DNA from: Spongospora subterranea f. sp. subterranea
Lineage: Eukaryota > Endomyxa: Phytomyxea > Phytomyxea > Plasmodiophorida
Length of the DNA stretch: 64,000 bases
Assembly: GCA_049724395.1 (NCBI GenBank)
Contig: JAUGWO010000048.1
Span: forward strand, 1-64,000
Direction: 5' to 3'
Positions 60,758 to 64,000 of the stretch are shown here, in pieces. Every line of letters begins with the position of its first letter. Positions within the stretch are counted from its first letter, which is position 1. Made by a program: the position numbers and the translations under genes. Under the pieces are notes generated by a model. That model did not search any database and was not told where the DNA came from. It saw only the letters and a list, made by a program, of their open reading frames with translations.

Positions 60758-60958
60758 TAACAAACTACTGAATCTATCCTTGTCAGCCAAAATCGCCCTG
60801 AAAAGTTCTGCTTTAAGGTCGAACCCTGATTTCACACCGATGACAGGGTCCAAGGCCAGCGCGTGATAGAAGCAACTTCCATCTCCGGGAACATCAAAAA
60901 ATCTCAGGGAAAGAGACTCTGATTTGCCAAAAACAGCAAAGTCGAAAACATTTTCCAT
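60758..60958 (-). pseudogene. OTU-like cysteine protease, 5' part, split by transposon
   Basis: From ATG 60958 the minus frame reads FFDVPGDGSCFYHALALD, the OTU active-site motif with Asp-Gly-x-Cys, then SGFDLKAELFRAILADKDRF. After DRFSSLL the frame runs straight into the mariner end at a TA. OTU proteases remove ubiquitin; the catalytic Cys is present but the His is in the missing part. On the far side of the element an open frame (58425-58551) could be the rest, but it is not in the same frame across the restored TA. Gene disruption is likely; the insertion could instead fall in an intron. Confidence 0.65.
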
Positions 60959-61633
60959 GGCAAAGGTGGCAGGAGGTAACCTTCAATGATGGCCTTCTTG
61001 TTTAATCGCGGACTTTCGGAGCTGCTGCGGGATTTGGACTGCGAGACAAAAACCCATTCAATTTGGGAAGTATCTTAGGACAAAAATCGAGAATTTTGGT
61101 CAAATTTGAGCAAGTCGAGGTTGTTTTTTTGCTCATCGTTAGTAGACTGGTACCATATCCATGCGTACACTCCGCTCAGTGTATTCATGGTAGTGTACGC
61201 ATCAAGGACATCCGTTGTCAATTGTTATTTACAACCTAATATTCCATAATTTTTGTCAATTTATCCGGGACAAGGTTGGTGGGAAAGTACAAAGGACACC
61301 AATTTATGCGAATTTTCGATTGACTTATCGTGTCCTCAACGGTATGTTGAAATTACTGTTGAGTCGTCGAGCTGCGGGCATGACGATGATGATGTCGCTC
61401 GGCGGAGCTTAATGACGGGGAGGGCTGTCTGGCCGGACTTTCCAGCCACTGTCTTACAGTGACCAATTGCTGGATCAACGAGGGGGGGGGAGGGCAATCT
61501 GGCAATCATCCGCTGAATAAACTTCATTTCTTAAATTGATCAACTCTTCTCATATAGTTCAGAATACCCGCGTTGATGGCCGACCACGACCTCAAGCAAA
61601 CGGAACTGCCACCTTCTTCTCACAATATATATA
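60959..61633. other. Intergenic, nothing supported
   Basis: Short frames on both strands (for example plus 61215-61412) lack a family. A poly-G run lies near 61483 and a (TA) run near 61627. It holds the upstream region of the OTU-like gene. Confidence 0.3.
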
Positions 61634-62830
61634 TTAACGTTCAGTGCTGTCCATCCGTCCTGGGACAAACTCGTAGAAAAAGTCAGTTGTTATTATGGAG
61701 AAATTATTAATGTATTCTAGCGGAGCCTCTTCCAGGTCGTGAAGGCTTTGAAAATTGCACTTCCGATTGAGCTGAAACGGCTGATATCTTCTCAGCACTG
61801 CTGAACAAAGAATCACCGAAGTCGGATTTAGCCGACACCTGTATCGACTGAAAGACGATGTTTTCAGCCGATAGTAACTCCGATAGATTACGCTTGAAAG
61901 TCGAGTACGCCATTTTCAAAACGCGGTTCGATGTCTGCAATAAGATCAGTACAAGCGCAATTCAATGTGGACTTGAATCCATACTTCTGGAGAATAGTGC
62001 ACTATAAGATTTCCAGCATTTACGCGCGCAATAATAATGAATCGGGGTTCGTTGTCCGGAACGTTTTGTTTCAACGCTTCAACAGATACCGCGCTGAGCA
62101 CAGAAGCGACACGAAACGATTCCTGGCGAGAGTAAACATTTGAAAACGGATGTGTGACAAAATGAACCTGTTTGTCATCCAACGCAATGACAACGCCTGG
62201 TATTTCGCCGGATCGAAAGGAATTCAATGCCGCAGCGATTGACGAATTGTTTTCCAGATTCATTAATGGAAGCGCGTTCATTCGTACGGCAGATGGCTGC
62301 GACTCTCTACAAACAGCCTCTATTTTCTAAGCGCTGCGTTTTCAAACATAGGGACATGAATTTAGCTGACAGTCAAACCTTCTCATCATGTGTCATAACA
62401 GCTGACGCCAAATCGTTTCGAAGATGGTTTCGAAGTTCTTCGACGTTTACATCGTTCAATTCAGATACGTGCCAGTCTATCAGAGAAATACCAGTTAGAA
62501 CTTGATCGGCGTTGATGATATACCATCATGGCAAAACCTGGTAAGAAACTACTTGCTCCTAAACCCACTTTAATTGAGGCACGGGATGAGGCAAACAGCT
62601 GGTGGCGGAAGCAATGTTAGTCAAGATTATCTGTTGATTTTCTCAGTGGATTAACTATACCATCCTTGAATCGACTGAAGCCGTATCGGGGGTCCAGGCC
62701 ATGATCAGCCAGAGGGCACTTGCTCGTCGAATAAGAATAATGGCTGGATCTGTATCTGCCAATCTTGATCGAATATCAGGGACGAGGTTTTCGTCACCCT
62801 AAATGCATTGAGTTAATTGCACTACAGCAG
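61634..62830 (-). CDS. Unrecognised multi-exon gene
   Basis: A chain of minus-strand exons with convincing coding content and GT-AG borders. From the right: VPDIRSRLADTDPAIILIRRA and ALWLIMAWTPDTASV (62680-62800), VLTGISLIDWHVSELNDVN and EELRNHLRNDLASAVMTHDEK (62400-62510), MNALPLMNLENNSSIAAALN and GEIPGVVIALDDKQ (62160-62330), ALKQNVPDNEPRFIIIARV (about 62010), MAYSTFKRNLSELLSAENIVF (about 61870), LQSLHDLEEAPLEYINN and a stop at 61634. The family is not recognised. Intron sites such as GTTTGACTG to AAATAG (about 62329-62387) fit. Start not located. Confidence 0.45.
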
Positions 62831-63235
62831 AGAAAGTCAACGTCGTTTGCTCATTATTTTGCGTTTTTTAGGTGACACCACAAAAATTACGATTGTCGAC
62901 AATTTTGTGGTTTGGACTTGAAAAAGCGGTTTCACAGATAACATTTTCGTTTTGAAGGCCGAAAAGATTTACCGTGAACTATTTGGATTCAAGTTGCAAC
63001 GAACTAGCACCGCTATTCAATAATACTCTATAGGTTTAACGGACCTGGTGCGGAAACGTTCCCTTGAGCCTAAATTCTCCATTTGCTATATTGACATGAA
63101 TAGCCATAACCTGTCCATCATTGAAGGCGTGTCTGACTTCATCGTGTAAAGTAGTCCCGCTTTGATTCATTCTCAGCCTGATAATACCGATTTGATAAGT
63201 ATTTACATACACAAACACTTTAAACCTTTTTAGGT
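62831..63235. other. Intergenic, small inverted repeat
   Basis: Near 62877-62925 the bases CACCACAAAAATTACGATTG and CAATTTTGTGGTTT form a short imperfect inverted repeat. No gene supported. Confidence 0.3.
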
Positions 63236-63237
63236 GC

Positions 63238-63478
63238 CGGCACGTGCGCGGCCTGCTGGATGGCGGCATGTGCGTGGACTGCTGGATGACGGCACGTGCG
63301 TGGACTGTTGGATGACGGCACGTGCGTGGACTGCTGGATGGCGGCATGTGCGTGGACTGCTGGATGACGACACTTGCGCGGACTGCTGGATGACGGCACG
63401 TGCGCGGACTGCTGAATCACCTGAATTACGGCATGGGTGTGGACTGACGACACTTGCTCGGACTGCTGGATGTGCTTG
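63238..63478. repeat. 26-bp minisatellite
   Basis: A GC-rich unit like GGCACGTGCGTGGACTGCTG plus GATGAC repeats at 26 bases from about 63238 to 63415, with two or three more diverged copies to 63478. Variants alternate CACGTGCGT, CATGTGCGT and CACTTGCGC. 26 is not a multiple of three, so the open frames on both strands (RTCRHPAVHA-type reading) move through three frames and are not evidence of a protein. Confidence 0.92.
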
Positions 63479-63490
63479 GAGCCTTGGACA

Positions 63491-64000
63491 AGTGTAAATC
63501 CAGAATCTCCAAGGTGATACCTGATTCTCATGTCGTGACGATAACATTCGATCATCAGCATCAAATTTGATTATTTACGGATGGACAGGGTCTGTACTGG
63601 CATTTCGACTCCAAAGACTTCTTTTAAACCAGAGCGATGGAACAGCACACAACATGTGCATTGAGGAGGCCGAGAATCACTGTGAATGAATCTCGCCATC
63701 TGCAGTCTTATCTCCTTGACACAGGCCAGTTGAACTCTGCATATTCAAGTCAGCAATAACGCTGTTGATAAACAAAGCCCACAGGCCCAACCCCATCGCC
63801 CAAGGCTGAGTCCTTACCCAAAAGTGTTCAAATGGTCAACTGCACAATCCAATTGGTCCAACAAACCTCTCGCTGTCTGTACTCATTTTCTTCTAAAACT
63901 AAGAAATGAACGATATTCGCACCTGCGATATCATGTGAAATACTGACGGGCAATGACTTCCTCAAAACCAGATTCAGATTTGTGTTGTTTTTGTCGTGAG
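63491..64000. other. Window end, no supported gene
   Basis: No domain, RNA gene or repeat recognised on either strand up to the edge. Confidence 0.3.

Noticed and set aside
63036-63564. Minus-strand His/Arg/Ser-rich repeat protein
   Set aside because: Open in three frames because of the 26-bp array; no start or family, so treated as minisatellite.

Overview
The window is nuclear DNA from an intron-rich, gene-dense eukaryotic microbe. Nearly every gene with a recognisable family is cut by short GT-AG introns of about 45-65 bases, many with a CTAAY-like branch site, and homology resumes in frame on both sides. Genes lie on both strands a few hundred bases apart. The organism has motile cilia or flagella (adenylate kinase 7 with a Dpy-30 tail) and probably augmin-type spindle machinery. 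It carries several decayed Tc1/mariner elements with terminal CTCCCTCCG repeats. A bZIP factor without the invariant Asn, a DUF3293 gene and a plant-type polyamine/amino-acid permease point away from animals and higher fungi, toward a zoosporic stramenopile or rhizarian (oomycete-like or plasmodiophorid-like). That placement is inference.

Left part (1-11.3 kb): repeat-rich. It holds a deleted mariner fragment, a 43-bp minisatellite, a degraded ORF with a GCR1_C-like domain, a modular secreted Cys-rich protein gene (2441-4792), foldback repeats and the XAP5/FAM50 homologue. From 11.8 to 22.6 kb comes a conserved block: a carbamoyltransferase with mitochondrial presequence, CDC123, a DeSI-type PPPDE protease fused to a PUL domain, a dead mariner with a nested palindrome, ABCE1/Rli1 and a TOM22-like protein. 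From 23.5 to 50.7 kb: an ankyrin protein, an SMG1 kinase filling about 7.7 kb, AK6/Fap7, mitoribosomal mS34, an LMBR1-family membrane protein, the bZIP factor, a DUF3293 protein, an APC permease, a small Cys-rich membrane protein, an ELM2-PHD-ARID chromatin protein, a large secreted Cys-rich protein, COQ8 and a BMT5-like methyltransferase. From 52 to 57.7 kb: a HAUS4-like coiled-coil protein, AK7 and a divergent alpha-tubulin sit side by side on the plus strand. The right end (58.4-64 kb) holds a palindromic composite mariner inserted in an OTU-like gene, an unrecognised multi-exon gene and a 26-bp minisatellite.

Several genes converge on translation and ribosomes: CDC123 (eIF2 assembly), ABCE1 (ribosome recycling), AK6/Fap7 (18S maturation), BMT5-like (rRNA methylation), SMG1 (nonsense-mediated decay) and mS34 (mitoribosome). 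There is no sign of operons. The most unusual objects are the secreted protein built from one-module-per-exon tandem duplications, the foldback mariner with two 3' ends and complementary deletions, a carbamoyltransferase with altered substrate-binding motifs, and the divergent alpha-tubulin next to a ciliary kinase. Exon borders were placed by eye from splice consensus and homology; where they could not be fixed the entry says so.
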